From positions 806,001 to 870,000 of the forward strand of contig OZ255707.1 of assembly GCA_965277075.1 (NCBI GenBank): a DNA stretch of 64,000 nt, written 5' to 3'. A program made the translations under genes and the position numbers. Position 1 is the first letter of the stretch. Each line of letters opens with the position of its first letter. The notes beneath the pieces were generated by a model that worked only from the letters and a program-made list of their open reading frames with translations, searched no databases and had not been told where the DNA came from. Origin of the DNA: Lustribacter sp965277075 (GTDB taxonomy: Bacteria > Vulcanimicrobiota > Vulcanimicrobiia > Vulcanimicrobiales > Vulcanimicrobiaceae). Below, in pieces: positions 44,568 through 53,311 of this stretch.

Positions 44568-45964
44568 TACACGGCAGCAGGTCGGATCGTTCGCCGTAGA
44601 CTGACCAGCGTGCCGATCCCCGCACACGCTGCGGCAACGCCGAGCGCAACCGGGGCGGCGAGGCGCACGAAGTCGGCCGGATCGCTCCGCTCAGCCCACG
44701 CGAAGACAATCGCGACCAACGATGCACCGAGTGTCTGCGCGCTCACGCGAAACGTCGCCAGCAGCGCTGATGCGCTCGCGCTTTTTTCGATCGGCGTCGA
44801 CCCGAGAAGCTCGCCGTTGTTCGGCGCTTGAAACGCGCCGAATCCGATGCCGGCAAGCGCGCCGAACGCAAGCAACGCGGGCGGCGCCGCGTCGTGCGAG
44901 AAGCACGCGAAGAGCACGAGCGCGGCTGCGAAGAGCGCCAGGCCGCACGACGCGAGCGCGCGCACCGGGATGCGCTCGGCCAGCCGCGACGCCAGGGGTG
45001 CGCTCACGGCGGTTCCGAGGGGCCATGACGTCAATAACAAGCCGGATATCAGCGGCGATGCGCCCCGATCGAGCTGCAACACGAACGGCAAGGTCACGAA
45101 GCCGATGCCCCACGCCGTCCACGCGGCGAAGCTCGTCCATGCCGCGCCGGCAAACACCGGTAAGCGAAAGAGCTCGAGCGCGATCATGGGCTCCGGCAAG
45201 TGGAATTGCCGGCGCACGAACCACGCGAAGATCAACGCGCCGAACGCACTCTCCAGCGCAATGGCGCGCACGGATTCGTGCCGCGAGATGCCGTCGATCC
45301 CGTAGACGAGCAAACTGAAACCGACCGCGCTCGCGAACACGCTGGCAACGTCCTGACGCAAGCCGTTGCCCGGAGCGTCCGGCAGCGCGTTGCGACCGAG
45401 GGCGATGGCGACGAACGCGAGCGGAACGTTGATCGCGAAGAGCCACGGCCACGGTAACACCGCGAGCAACAACCCTCCGGCGGTCGGCCCCGCCGCGCCG
45501 GCCGCCGAAACAACGAGCGCGCTGTAACCGAACGCGCGAACGAGCTGCGCGCGGGGAAAGATCGTGCGGACGATCGCGGGCGAGATCGCTGAGACCATCG
45601 CCGCGCCGACGCCCTGCACGACACGTGCGGCGATCAAGAGGGTGAACGATCCGCTCAGCGCGCAGAGGAGCGAGCCGAGCGTAAAAACCACGACGCCCGC
45701 GCGATAGATGCGCGTGAAGCCGACCGATGTCGCATATGCCGCCGACGCAAAGAGCGTCGCGGTTACTGCCAAGTTGAACGCGTTGACGACCCATACGATG
45801 GCGGCCGGCCCGACGTGCAACTCGCGTGCGATGGTCGGCAGCGCCGTATTCGCGATCGAACCGTCGATGACCGACATGGTCGTAACGATCGAAATGGCCG
45901 TATAGGCGCGCCTGCGGCGGGCGAGCGATTCGATGCCGTCGGTGACGGCCGGTGTTGCGATCAT
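44567..45964 (-). CDS. MFS multidrug efflux transporter, DHA2 type (second copy)
   Basis: About 465 residues, 14-helix efflux family. TM1 MSVIDGSIANTALPTIAREL, motif C VVSAAGAAGPTAGGLLLAV, and a late PxxxG region (LGSTPIEKSASASALLATF). ATG 45964 is taken; TTG 45976 is upstream in frame. Only distantly like the first MFS (630-2153). It follows rpoB on the same strand, beyond a terminator. Confidence 0.9.
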   Translation of the reverse strand: MIATPAVTDGIESLARRRRAYTAISIVTTMSVIDGSIANTALPTIARELHVGPAAIVWVVNAFNLAVTATLFASAAYATSVGFTRIYRAGVVVFTLGSLLCALSGSFTLLIAARVVQGVGAAMVSAISPAIVRTIFPRAQLVRAFGYSALVVSAAGAAGPTAGGLLLAVLPWPWLFAINVPLAFVAIALGRNALPDAPGNGLRQDVASVFASAVGFSLLVYGIDGISRHESVRAIALESAFGALIFAWFVRRQFHLPEPMIALELFRLPVFAGAAWTSFAAWTAWGIGFVTLPFVLQLDRGASPLISGLLLTSWPLGTAVSAPLASRLAERIPVRALASCGLALFAAALVLFACFSHDAAPPALLAFGALAGIGFGAFQAPNNGELLGSTPIEKSASASALLATFRVSAQTLGASLVAIVFAWAERSDPADFVRLAAPVALGVAAACAGIGTLVSLRRTIRPAAV

Positions 45965-45980
45965 CGCGTCGTGCAAGGAA

Positions 45981-46009
45981 ACGAGGCCCGAGCGATGCTC
46001 GAGCCTCGT
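45981..46009 (-). terminator. rpoB terminator
   Basis: On the minus strand ACGAGGC-T-CGAGC-ATC-GCTCG-G-GCCTCGT forms a 12-bp stem with one mismatch, followed by TTTCCTT. It begins 21 nt after the rpoB stop, so rpoB is a separate transcript from the MFS gene downstream and from rpoC. Confidence 0.75.
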
Positions 46010-46029
46010 CGTCCGTTTCGGTCAGACGA

Positions 46030-49000
46030 TCAGTAATCGTCGTCCGTCGAGTGAGCGAGGGGACCTTCGTCCTCTTCTTCCTCTTCGGCCAGCTCTTCGT
46101 CCTCATCTTCGAGGACGTAGCCCTGATCTTCGTCTTCCTCTTCGGCCACCGTTGCCGTGGGTTCGTCGTCGGTGACTTCGTCCACGACGATTTCGCCGTC
46201 GTCGGTCATCGTCGCACGTAAACCGCCGAGCGGCGAGGTCGGGAGCAGATCGTCTTCCGAGCCGCGTTTCGCCGTCGCGGAAACGAGCGGCGCGTTGTCG
46301 TCGATCTCTTCCTCTTCTTCCTCGGGCTCCTCGGCTTCGCCAACCTGCTCGCCGTCCGTCGTGCCTTCCTCGTCCGCGGCCGGTTCGGCGACGGCCGTGC
46401 CGGCTTCCGGAATTCGGTCGCGCTCCGCTTCGCGTTCGGCAAGCGCCGTCTGCGACAAGCGCGGATCCTCGTCGCCCATGAGCAGACCGATCTCTTGCGC
46501 GCGCTCCGACATGTCGTCGTCCGCAATCCGGATTTCGACCTCTTCGCGCGTCTCGGTCAACACCTTGACGTCGAGCGCCAGCGATTGCAGCTCTTTGATG
46601 AGCACCTTGAACGATTCGGGCACGCCCGGCTCGAGCACGTTTTCACCCTTGACGATCGCTTCGTACGTCTTCACGCGACCGACGACGTCGTCGGACTTGA
46701 CCGTGAGGAGTTCTTGCAGCGTGTATGCCGCACCGTACGCTTCGAGCGCCCAGACTTCCATCTCGCCGAATCGCTGGCCGCCGAACTGGGCCTTGCCGCC
46801 CAGCGGTTGCTGCGTGATCATCGAGTAGGGGCCGGTCGAACGCGCGTGGATCTTATCGTCGACCAAATGCGCGAGCTTGAGCATGTAGATGTAACCGACC
46901 GTGATCGGCCGGCCGAAGCGGTCGCCGGTGCGGCCGTCGCGCAGCCACGTCTTGCCGTCGGACGGAAGTCCGGCGTCTTGCAGCCATTCGCTGATATCTT
47001 CGGCGTGCGCGCCGTCGAAGACCGGGGTTGCGATGTGCATGCCGAGCATCGACGCCGCCCAACCGAGATGCGTCTCCATGATCTGGCCGAGGTTCATGCG
47101 CGACGGCACGCCCAGCGGGTTGAGCACGATGTCGACCGGACGCCCGTCGTCCGTGTACGGCATGTCTTCTTCCGGCAGCACTTTGGCGATGACGCCCTTG
47201 TTGCCGTGCCGGCCGGCCATCTTGTCGCCTTGCAGAATCTTGCGTTTCTGCGCGACGTAAACGCGCACCAAGTGGTTCACGCCGGGCGAGAGTTCGTCAC
47301 CGTTCTCGCGCGAGAAGCGCTTGACGTCGATGATCTTGCCCTTCTCACCGTGCGGTACTTTGAGCGAGGTATCGCGCACTTCGCGTGACTTCTCACCGAA
47401 GATCGCGCGCAGCAGACGTTCCTCAGCCGTCAACTCCGTCTCGCCCTTCGGCGTGACTTTGCCGACGAGGATGTCTTCGGGACGAACCTCGGCGCCGATG
47501 CGCACGATACCGTTCTCATCGAGATCCTTGAGCGAATCTTCGCCGACGTTGGGGATGTCTCGCGTGACCTCTTCCGGCCCCAGCTTCGTGTCGCGAGCTT
47601 CACACTCGTACTCTTCGATGTGAATCGAGGTGAAGCGATCGTCCTTGACCATGCGTTCGCTGATCAGGATCGCGTCTTCGTAGTTATAACCTTCCCACGG
47701 CATGAACGCGACGAGCACGTTTTGTCCGAGCGCGAGTTCGCCTTCGTCCGACGACGGACCGTCGGCGAGGATTTGCCCGCGCATTACTTTGTCGCCGACC
47801 GCGACGATCGGCCGCTGGTTGATGCACGTGCCCGCGTTCGAACGCGTGAACTTCAAGAGATCGTACTCGTGCTCGAGTCCGTCGTCGTCGTGACGGAGCG
47901 AGATCGCCTTCGCGTCGACCGCGACAACGTCGCCGTTGGCCCGTGCGAGGACACAACCGCCGGAATCCTTGGCAGCGCGATACTCCATGCCGGTGCCGAT
48001 GATCGGCGCCTGGGGACGGAGCAACGGCACTGCTTGACGCTGCATGTTTGCGCCCATCAACGCACGATTCGCATCGTCGTGCTCGAGGAACGGAATGAGT
48101 GCCGTCGCAACCGACACGATCTGCTTGGGCGAGACGTCCATGAGCTGGATTTTTTCCGGCGGCTCTTCGACGTATTCTTCCGCGTAGCGCCCGATGACGG
48201 TCGGCGCGGTGATCTTGCCGCGCTCGTCCATCGTCGTGTTGGCTTGCGCGACGATATACTCGTCCTCGCGGTCCGCGGTAAAGTAACGGATCTCGTCCGA
48301 GACGATGCCGTCTTTCACCACGCGATAGGGCGTCTCGATGAAGCCGTAACGGTTGACGCGCGCGAACGTCGCGAGCGAACCGATCAAGCCGATGTTCGGA
48401 CCTTCCGGCGTTTCGATCGGGCAGATGCGGCCGTAGTGGCTATGGTGAACGTCGCGGACTTCGAAGCCTGCGCGTTCGCGCGACAGACCGCCCGGCCCGA
48501 GCGCCGAAAGACGCCGCTTGTGCGTGAGCTCAGCGAGCGAGTTCGTCTGGTCCATGAACTGCGAGAGTTGCGAGGAGCCGAAGAACTCTTTGATCGCAGC
48601 GACGACCGGACGGATGTTGATGAGCGCCTGCGGCGTCACCGTCTCGATGTCTTGGACCGTCATGCGCTCCCGCACGACGCGCTCCAAACGCAAGAGGCCG
48701 ACGCGGAACTGATTCTGCAGAAGCTCGCCGACCGAACGGATGCGGCGGTTACCGAGATGATCGATGTCGTCTTTATGGATCTGACGAGTCGCAACTTTGA
48801 TCAAACGGCGGATCACCGCGATCATGTCGTCGCGCGTGAGCGCCTTCTTATCGACCTGCGGAATCGAAACACCCGCGGCGACGTACTCGCGCTCGAGCTT
48901 GCCTGAGAGTTTGTAGCGGCCGACGCCGGCGAGATCATAGCGCTTCTCGTCGAAGAACAGCGACTCGAGCAATTTCTCGGCGTTCTCCGCATTTTCGGGC

Positions 49001-49932
49001 TCGCCCGGACGCAGCTTCTTGTAAATTTCTTTGAGCGCATCTTCTTTGGTCTTGATGTCCTTGTCTTTTTCGAGACAATTGGCAATCAAAGGCGACTTGT
49101 CGAAGAGCGCGAGAATCGCTTCGTCGGTCTGCCAATCGAAACCGAGGTCCGGACGCGAGAGTGCCCGGATGAACGTCGTCGCGTAGATTTTCCGGTTCTT
49201 GTCGATGCGAACGCCGATCGTGCCCTCGGTCTCGTCGTTCTTCGTGCCGTTGTCGGTTTCGAACTCGATCCATGCGCCGCGATTCGGGATGATCGTCGCG
49301 TTGAACGTGTCGCGGTTGTTCGTATCTTTGTCGGCCAGGAAATAGACGCCGGGTGAGCGGACGAGCTGGCTCACGATCACGCGCTCCGCGCCGTTGATCA
49401 TGAACGTGCCCTTGTCGGTCATCAGCGGGAAATCGCCCATGAAGATCTCTTGGTCGGGGATGCCCTTGATTTCACCCGACTCGGCCGTGATCAGACGAAC
49501 ACGCACGCGCAACGGCGCGCTGTACGTCATGTCGCGCTCGCGGCATTCCTCGACCGAATACTTCGGTTCCCCGAGGCTGTGCTCGCCGAATTCGAGTACC
49601 AGGTTACCGGTGAAGTCCTTGATCGGCGAGATCGAATCGAACGCTTCCTTGAGCCCGTCCGAAATGAACCATTTGAACGACGCCTTTTGCAGCTCGATCA
49701 GATCGGGCAGGTTGAGCACGTCGGGAATCTTTGCGAAGGTATAGCGTTTTCGTGTGGGCCCGGGATCCTCGGGCAGTTCGACCGTGAACGCCTCTTCGGG
49801 CACCACGAACGAAGCACTCGCGATGTTCTGCGCCTTAATCGCCGTCCCGTTACCGGTCGGCTCGGCAACTGCCGTCGCCGCCTTTTTTCCGCGGGTGGTT
49901 TTGGGTTTGTCCGCCGTCGTCTTCGAAGCCAT
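46030..49932 (-). CDS. rpoB: DNA-directed RNA polymerase subunit beta
   Basis: Complete beta subunit of 1300 residues. The rifampicin region reads SSQLSQFMDQTNSLAELTHK then RRLSALGPGGL, with Asp, His and Ser of the main resistance sites all wild type. GRICPIETPEGPNIGLIGSL and DKMAGRHGNKGV follow. After the usual C-terminus a tail of about 165 residues is very acidic (EEPEEEEEEIDD; EDEDEELAEEEEEDEG). The N-terminal 35 residues are basic and Lys-rich. rplL is not upstream and rpoC not downstream. Confidence 0.99.
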   Translation of the reverse strand: MASKTTADKPKTTRGKKAATAVAEPTGNGTAIKAQNIASASFVVPEEAFTVELPEDPGPTRKRYTFAKIPDVLNLPDLIELQKASFKWFISDGLKEAFDSISPIKDFTGNLVLEFGEHSLGEPKYSVEECRERDMTYSAPLRVRVRLITAESGEIKGIPDQEIFMGDFPLMTDKGTFMINGAERVIVSQLVRSPGVYFLADKDTNNRDTFNATIIPNRGAWIEFETDNGTKNDETEGTIGVRIDKNRKIYATTFIRALSRPDLGFDWQTDEAILALFDKSPLIANCLEKDKDIKTKEDALKEIYKKLRPGEPENAENAEKLLESLFFDEKRYDLAGVGRYKLSGKLEREYVAAGVSIPQVDKKALTRDDMIAVIRRLIKVATRQIHKDDIDHLGNRRIRSVGELLQNQFRVGLLRLERVVRERMTVQDIETVTPQALINIRPVVAAIKEFFGSSQLSQFMDQTNSLAELTHKRRLSALGPGGLSRERAGFEVRDVHHSHYGRICPIETPEGPNIGLIGSLATFARVNRYGFIETPYRVVKDGIVSDEIRYFTADREDEYIVAQANTTMDERGKITAPTVIGRYAEEYVEEPPEKIQLMDVSPKQIVSVATALIPFLEHDDANRALMGANMQRQAVPLLRPQAPIIGTGMEYRAAKDSGGCVLARANGDVVAVDAKAISLRHDDDGLEHEYDLLKFTRSNAGTCINQRPIVAVGDKVMRGQILADGPSSDEGELALGQNVLVAFMPWEGYNYEDAILISERMVKDDRFTSIHIEEYECEARDTKLGPEEVTRDIPNVGEDSLKDLDENGIVRIGAEVRPEDILVGKVTPKGETELTAEERLLRAIFGEKSREVRDTSLKVPHGEKGKIIDVKRFSRENGDELSPGVNHLVRVYVAQKRKILQGDKMAGRHGNKGVIAKVLPEEDMPYTDDGRPVDIVLNPLGVPSRMNLGQIMETHLGWAASMLGMHIATPVFDGAHAEDISEWLQDAGLPSDGKTWLRDGRTGDRFGRPITVGYIYMLKLAHLVDDKIHARSTGPYSMITQQPLGGKAQFGGQRFGEMEVWALEAYGAAYTLQELLTVKSDDVVGRVKTYEAIVKGENVLEPGVPESFKVLIKELQSLALDVKVLTETREEVEIRIADDDMSERAQEIGLLMGDEDPRLSQTALAEREAERDRIPEAGTAVAEPAADEEGTTDGEQVGEAEEPEEEEEEIDDNAPLVSATAKRGSEDDLLPTSPLGGLRATMTDDGEIVVDEVTDDEPTATVAEEEDEDQGYVLEDEDEELAEEEEEDEGPLAHSTDDDY

Positions 49933-49976
49933 GTACCGTCTTCACATCTCATGAGAGCGCGCCAAGCTGGAAATGC

Positions 49977-50023
49977 AAAAAAGCCAGGTCTCCCCATGAC
50001 CAGGGGAGGGGTCCTCGCTTTTT
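49977..50023 (-). terminator. Terminator or attenuator hairpin in the rpoB leader
   Basis: On the minus strand AAAAAGC...GCTTTTT (7 bp) encloses AGG/CCT and CTCCCC/GGGGAG around TGGTCAT, followed by a run of T. It ends about 45 nt before the rpoB ATG. It could end the 50110-50298 transcript or attenuate rpoB. A/T runs on both sides would allow bidirectional action. Confidence 0.65.
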
Positions 50024-50109
50024 CTTGCGCTACCCGCCGATTGGCATAGACGACTAGTTTACACCGCCGAAATACCTACGTCAACTCCGGCGGCCTTGCG
50101 CCTTTCTTC

Positions 50110-50298
50110 TTAAGCAACGCCGTTCGGAATCGGATAGAGGCCCGAAACCGGATGCGTGCGGACCGCCGTTACGGCCGCATCGAGCGCGCCGGTGCGATCA
50201 CGTTTGCAGGCGCACGGCCGCAAACGCTCGCCCGAACATCCGCCACCGTCATGCAGGGCAAGCGTATGCCCACACGGGCAACTCACAAGTGTGTCCAA
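50110..50298 (-). CDS. Small Cys-rich (zinc-ribbon-like) protein
   Basis: 62 residues with CPCGHTLALHDGGGCSG and PCACKRDRTGALDAA. Five Cys and two His could bind one zinc. The pattern is not like random GC-rich sequence. It ends TAVRTHPVSGLYPIPNGVA. It lies upstream of rpoB on the same strand, across the hairpin. Role unknown. Confidence 0.65.
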   Translation of the reverse strand: MDTLVSCPCGHTLALHDGGGCSGERLRPCACKRDRTGALDAAVTAVRTHPVSGLYPIPNGVA

Positions 50299-50369
50299 AC
50301 CTTCAACTCCTCAAGCCGCTCCCGCCACGTGACGAGAGGCCGTTCTCGGATAGCTAGCGTTCCCAGTTT

Positions 50370-50381
50370 TTTACATGTAAA
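50370..50381. promoter_or_regulatory. Palindromic operator candidate of the desaturase promoter
   Basis: TTTACATGTAAA is a perfect 12-bp palindrome. Its first half could be a -35 (TTTACA), with TAGTAC 17 nt downstream as a poor -10. An inverted repeat GTACG-TGAC-CGTAC follows at 50395-50408. Placement fits a dimeric repressor (for example TetR type) controlling the desaturase. Confidence 0.5.
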
Positions 50382-50475
50382 CCATACGCAAATAGTACGT
50401 GACCGTACCTTCACCGAATCGTACAAACGGTTACGCACAGGAGATTCTTCGGGACGAGCGCACGTCCAAGAAGAT

Positions 50476-51351
50476 ATGGAATCTGTTCGACCACGTACGA
50501 CCGATCCGCGTGGCATCGTTACCGGAGTCGGCCTCGGCGTCGTGCATCTCGGTGCTCTCTGCGTCTTCATCCCGGGTACGTTCTCCTGGAGCGCGGTCGC
50601 GGTGATGCTCGTGCTGTATTACGTCACGGGGGCCTGGGGAATCACGCTCGGCTTTCACCGAACCCTCACGCACCGGAGCCTGCGCGTTCGGCGCGGTCTC
50701 GAGCCGATTCTGGCGATCCTCGGAACCCTCGCCCTCCAGGGCGGCCCGATCGAATGGGTCGCAACGCATCGCGCGCATCATGCCAACACTGACCGCGAAG
50801 GCGATCCGCACGACATCCATCGCGGCGCGTGGTGGAGTCACATGGCGTGGCTGTACCGCCGCAACGAGGCGCGGCTTTCGATCGCCGAACAGGTGCGTCT
50901 AGCGCCGGATCTGGCCAACTCTCCGTTCTACCGGTTACTCGAAAAGACGAACGTGCTCTGGCAGGTCGTTCTCGGTATTGCGCTTTTCGCCGTCGGCGGC
51001 TGGTCCTTCGTCATATGGGGAATCTTCGTGCGGATCGTCGTGACGTATCACATCACGTGGCTCGTCAACAGCGCGGCGCACATGACCGGCTACCAAAGTT
51101 TTCGCACCGGTGATAAGTCCACGAACAATTGGTGGGTCGCGATTCTCGCGTGGGGCGAAGGCTGGCACAACAACCACCACGCGTTTCCGTTCTCGGCGCG
51201 CCACGGTCTGCGCTGGTTCGAGTTCGACGCGACGTGGTGCACGATCAGAGTCCTCGAATGGCTGAAGCTAGCGCGCGACGTCAAACTGCCGACGCCGCAA
51301 ATGCTCGCACGGTTACGGCTCGAGCCGCGGCGTGCGACGAACGCGCTTTAG
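50476..51351 (+). CDS. Acyl-CoA/acyl-lipid delta-9 type fatty-acid desaturase
   Basis: Membrane di-iron desaturase of 291 residues. Three His boxes: HRTLTH (61-66), HRAHH (98-102) and HNNHH (about 225). Hydrophobic pairs flank the boxes (GVVHLGALCVFIPGTF, LWQVVLGIALFAVGGW). ATG 50476 fits homologues; the upstream frame is rejected. It would adjust membrane fluidity together with the hopanoids. It ends within the convergent kup gene (4 nt). Confidence 0.93.
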   Translation: MESVRPRTTDPRGIVTGVGLGVVHLGALCVFIPGTFSWSAVAVMLVLYYVTGAWGITLGFHRTLTHRSLRVRRGLEPILAILGTLALQGGPIEWVATHRAHHANTDREGDPHDIHRGAWWSHMAWLYRRNEARLSIAEQVRLAPDLANSPFYRLLEKTNVLWQVVLGIALFAVGGWSFVIWGIFVRIVVTYHITWLVNSAAHMTGYQSFRTGDKSTNNWWVAILAWGEGWHNNHHAFPFSARHGLRWFEFDATWCTIRVLEWLKLARDVKLPTPQMLARLRLEPRRATNAL

Positions 51352-53228
51352 ATCGCGACCTCGAGGCCCAACTCCACCCGGCGCGCCGCCGGAATTTGCA
51401 GATCGTCCGAGAGCGGTCGCGAATTTCGCGATAGCACGCCGAACAGCCAACGCTGCGGCCCCGGCATGCCGCCCGGCATTTTGACCAATTTCGCGTCGGC
51501 GTAAAAGAACGACGTCTCAGGATCGTTCAACTGCAGGCCGCCCGCGTCGCATGCACCGAGAATGACATTGATCCGCGGCGGCTCCATGTAACCGAAGTGC
51601 GCGATGACGCGAATCAGCCGGTCGGAGAGCCGTTCGATTTTCACGCGCCGTTGCGGGTCGGCATACGGGCTCTGCACGCGTGAGAGCGTCAGCAAAATAA
51701 TGCGTTCGTGCTGCGCACGCTTGCGGAGCCAACGATGATTCGCCATGAACGGGATGCCATCCGGATCGCCGCTGAGAAACACCATCGTTCCGGTCGTGGT
51801 CCCCAGCGCTTGATCGTAGGTTTCGTTGAGGAATTGCTCGACCGGCTCGAGTTGCTCGCGCACGCTGCGCGCGACGCAGCGGCGTCCTTCGAGCCACGTC
51901 AACGCGATCGTCGTAAGCGCTGCGCTGATCGCAATCGGCACGTAGCCGCCCTCGAGAAACTTCGGCAAGCTCGCAGCGACGAAACTCCCGTCGATCGTGA
52001 GAAAACCGGCGAGCGTCGCGAACGCGACGAGCGGGTTCCAGCCGAGTCGGCGAGACACGACGAGATAGAAGACGATCGACGTACACATCATGGTAACGGA
52101 CACTGCGAGACCGTAGGCTGCGGCGAGCCGGTCGCTCGACCGGAACGTCACGACGAGGATCGCGCAGGCGACGCCGAGCGTGACGTTGATCGCCGGCACG
52201 AATACCTGTCCTGGGTAGCGGTTCGACGTATGGACGACTTCCATGCGCGGTGAAAGCGTTAGCGCAATGGCCTGCTCCGTCAACGTGAACGCCCCGGAGA
52301 TCAACGCCTGCGATGCGATCACCGTCGCCGCCGTCGCGAGGATGACCATCGGGATCAGAAACGGGCCGCCCGTGAGCGCGTAGAACGGATTGTCGAACGC
52401 GTGCGCGTCGCTGATGATTTGCGCACCTTGGCCCAAGTACGAAAGCGTTACCGCGGGCCACACCAGGCCGTACCAGGCAGCGGTGATCGGCCGGCGACCG
52501 AAGTGCGAGAGATCGGCGTAGAGCGCTTCGACGCCGGTGATGCACAAGACGACCCCGCCGAGCACAAGGAATCCGTTCAGCCCGCGACCGGTAAGGAATG
52601 CGGCGGCGTGACGCGGGTCGATCGCCCACAGGACGTCCGGATGGCGGGTGATTCCGGCGAGCCCCGCAATCGCGATGGCGATAAACCAAACGAACATGAC
52701 CGGGCCGAACACGCCACCGATCTTCTCGGTTCCGCGAACCTGAATCACGAAAAGCGCGATCACGATCGCGAGCGAGATCGGGACGATCAGCGGCTGCGCC
52801 GAACTGGTCGCGATTTTCAGCCCTTCGACGGCGGAGATGATTGAGATCGCGGGCGTGATCACGCCGTCGCCGAACAACATTCCGGCACCGACGACGACCA
52901 CCACGACGATCCAGGTCGCCGGCGACGGCATACCGCGCACCGGCTTCGGCAGCAGCAGCGCGAGCAGTGCCAAGATTCCGCCTTCGCCGTCGTGGTCGAC
53001 GCGCATGACGATCGAAACGTACTTCACGCAAACGACGACGATCAGCGCCCAGACAAGCAACGAGAGGATACCGACGACGTTGCCCGGTGTCGGATCGGCG
53101 TGGGCGCTGGTGAAGCAGGTTTTGAGCGTATACAACGGGCTCGTTCCGATGTCGCCGAACACGACGCCGAGCGCCGCGACCGTGATGCCCGTCCGCAATC
53201 GGCCCGCGTTGCGTAAAGATTGCTTCAC
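51348..53228 (-). CDS. kup: Potassium uptake transporter Kup/HAK
   Basis: Proton-coupled K+ importer of 626 residues. N-terminal GVVFGDIGTSPLYTLKTCF is the family signature; VDHDGEGGILALLALL and GDGVITPAISIISAVEGLKI follow. About 12 membrane helices, then a cytoplasmic C-terminal domain (from about residue 460). GTG 53228, with GGAG 5 nt upstream. Confidence 0.97.
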   Translation of the reverse strand: MKQSLRNAGRLRTGITVAALGVVFGDIGTSPLYTLKTCFTSAHADPTPGNVVGILSLLVWALIVVVCVKYVSIVMRVDHDGEGGILALLALLLPKPVRGMPSPATWIVVVVVVGAGMLFGDGVITPAISIISAVEGLKIATSSAQPLIVPISLAIVIALFVIQVRGTEKIGGVFGPVMFVWFIAIAIAGLAGITRHPDVLWAIDPRHAAAFLTGRGLNGFLVLGGVVLCITGVEALYADLSHFGRRPITAAWYGLVWPAVTLSYLGQGAQIISDAHAFDNPFYALTGGPFLIPMVILATAATVIASQALISGAFTLTEQAIALTLSPRMEVVHTSNRYPGQVFVPAINVTLGVACAILVVTFRSSDRLAAAYGLAVSVTMMCTSIVFYLVVSRRLGWNPLVAFATLAGFLTIDGSFVAASLPKFLEGGYVPIAISAALTTIALTWLEGRRCVARSVREQLEPVEQFLNETYDQALGTTTGTMVFLSGDPDGIPFMANHRWLRKRAQHERIILLTLSRVQSPYADPQRRVKIERLSDRLIRVIAHFGYMEPPRINVILGACDAGGLQLNDPETSFFYADAKLVKMPGGMPGPQRWLFGVLSRNSRPLSDDLQIPAARRVELGLEVAI

Positions 53229-53311
53229 GACGCTCCGGAGAGAGAACGAGCAGGCGGACGTTTGTCGAAAGGGCGTGAGGGTCGCAGCACGTTCATTGGC
53301 GGAGGGGTCCC

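Noticed and set aside
47620..48906. 428-codon open frame opposite rpoB
   Set aside because: Antisense shadow of rpoB with typical R/D/V-rich composition; no independent motif.
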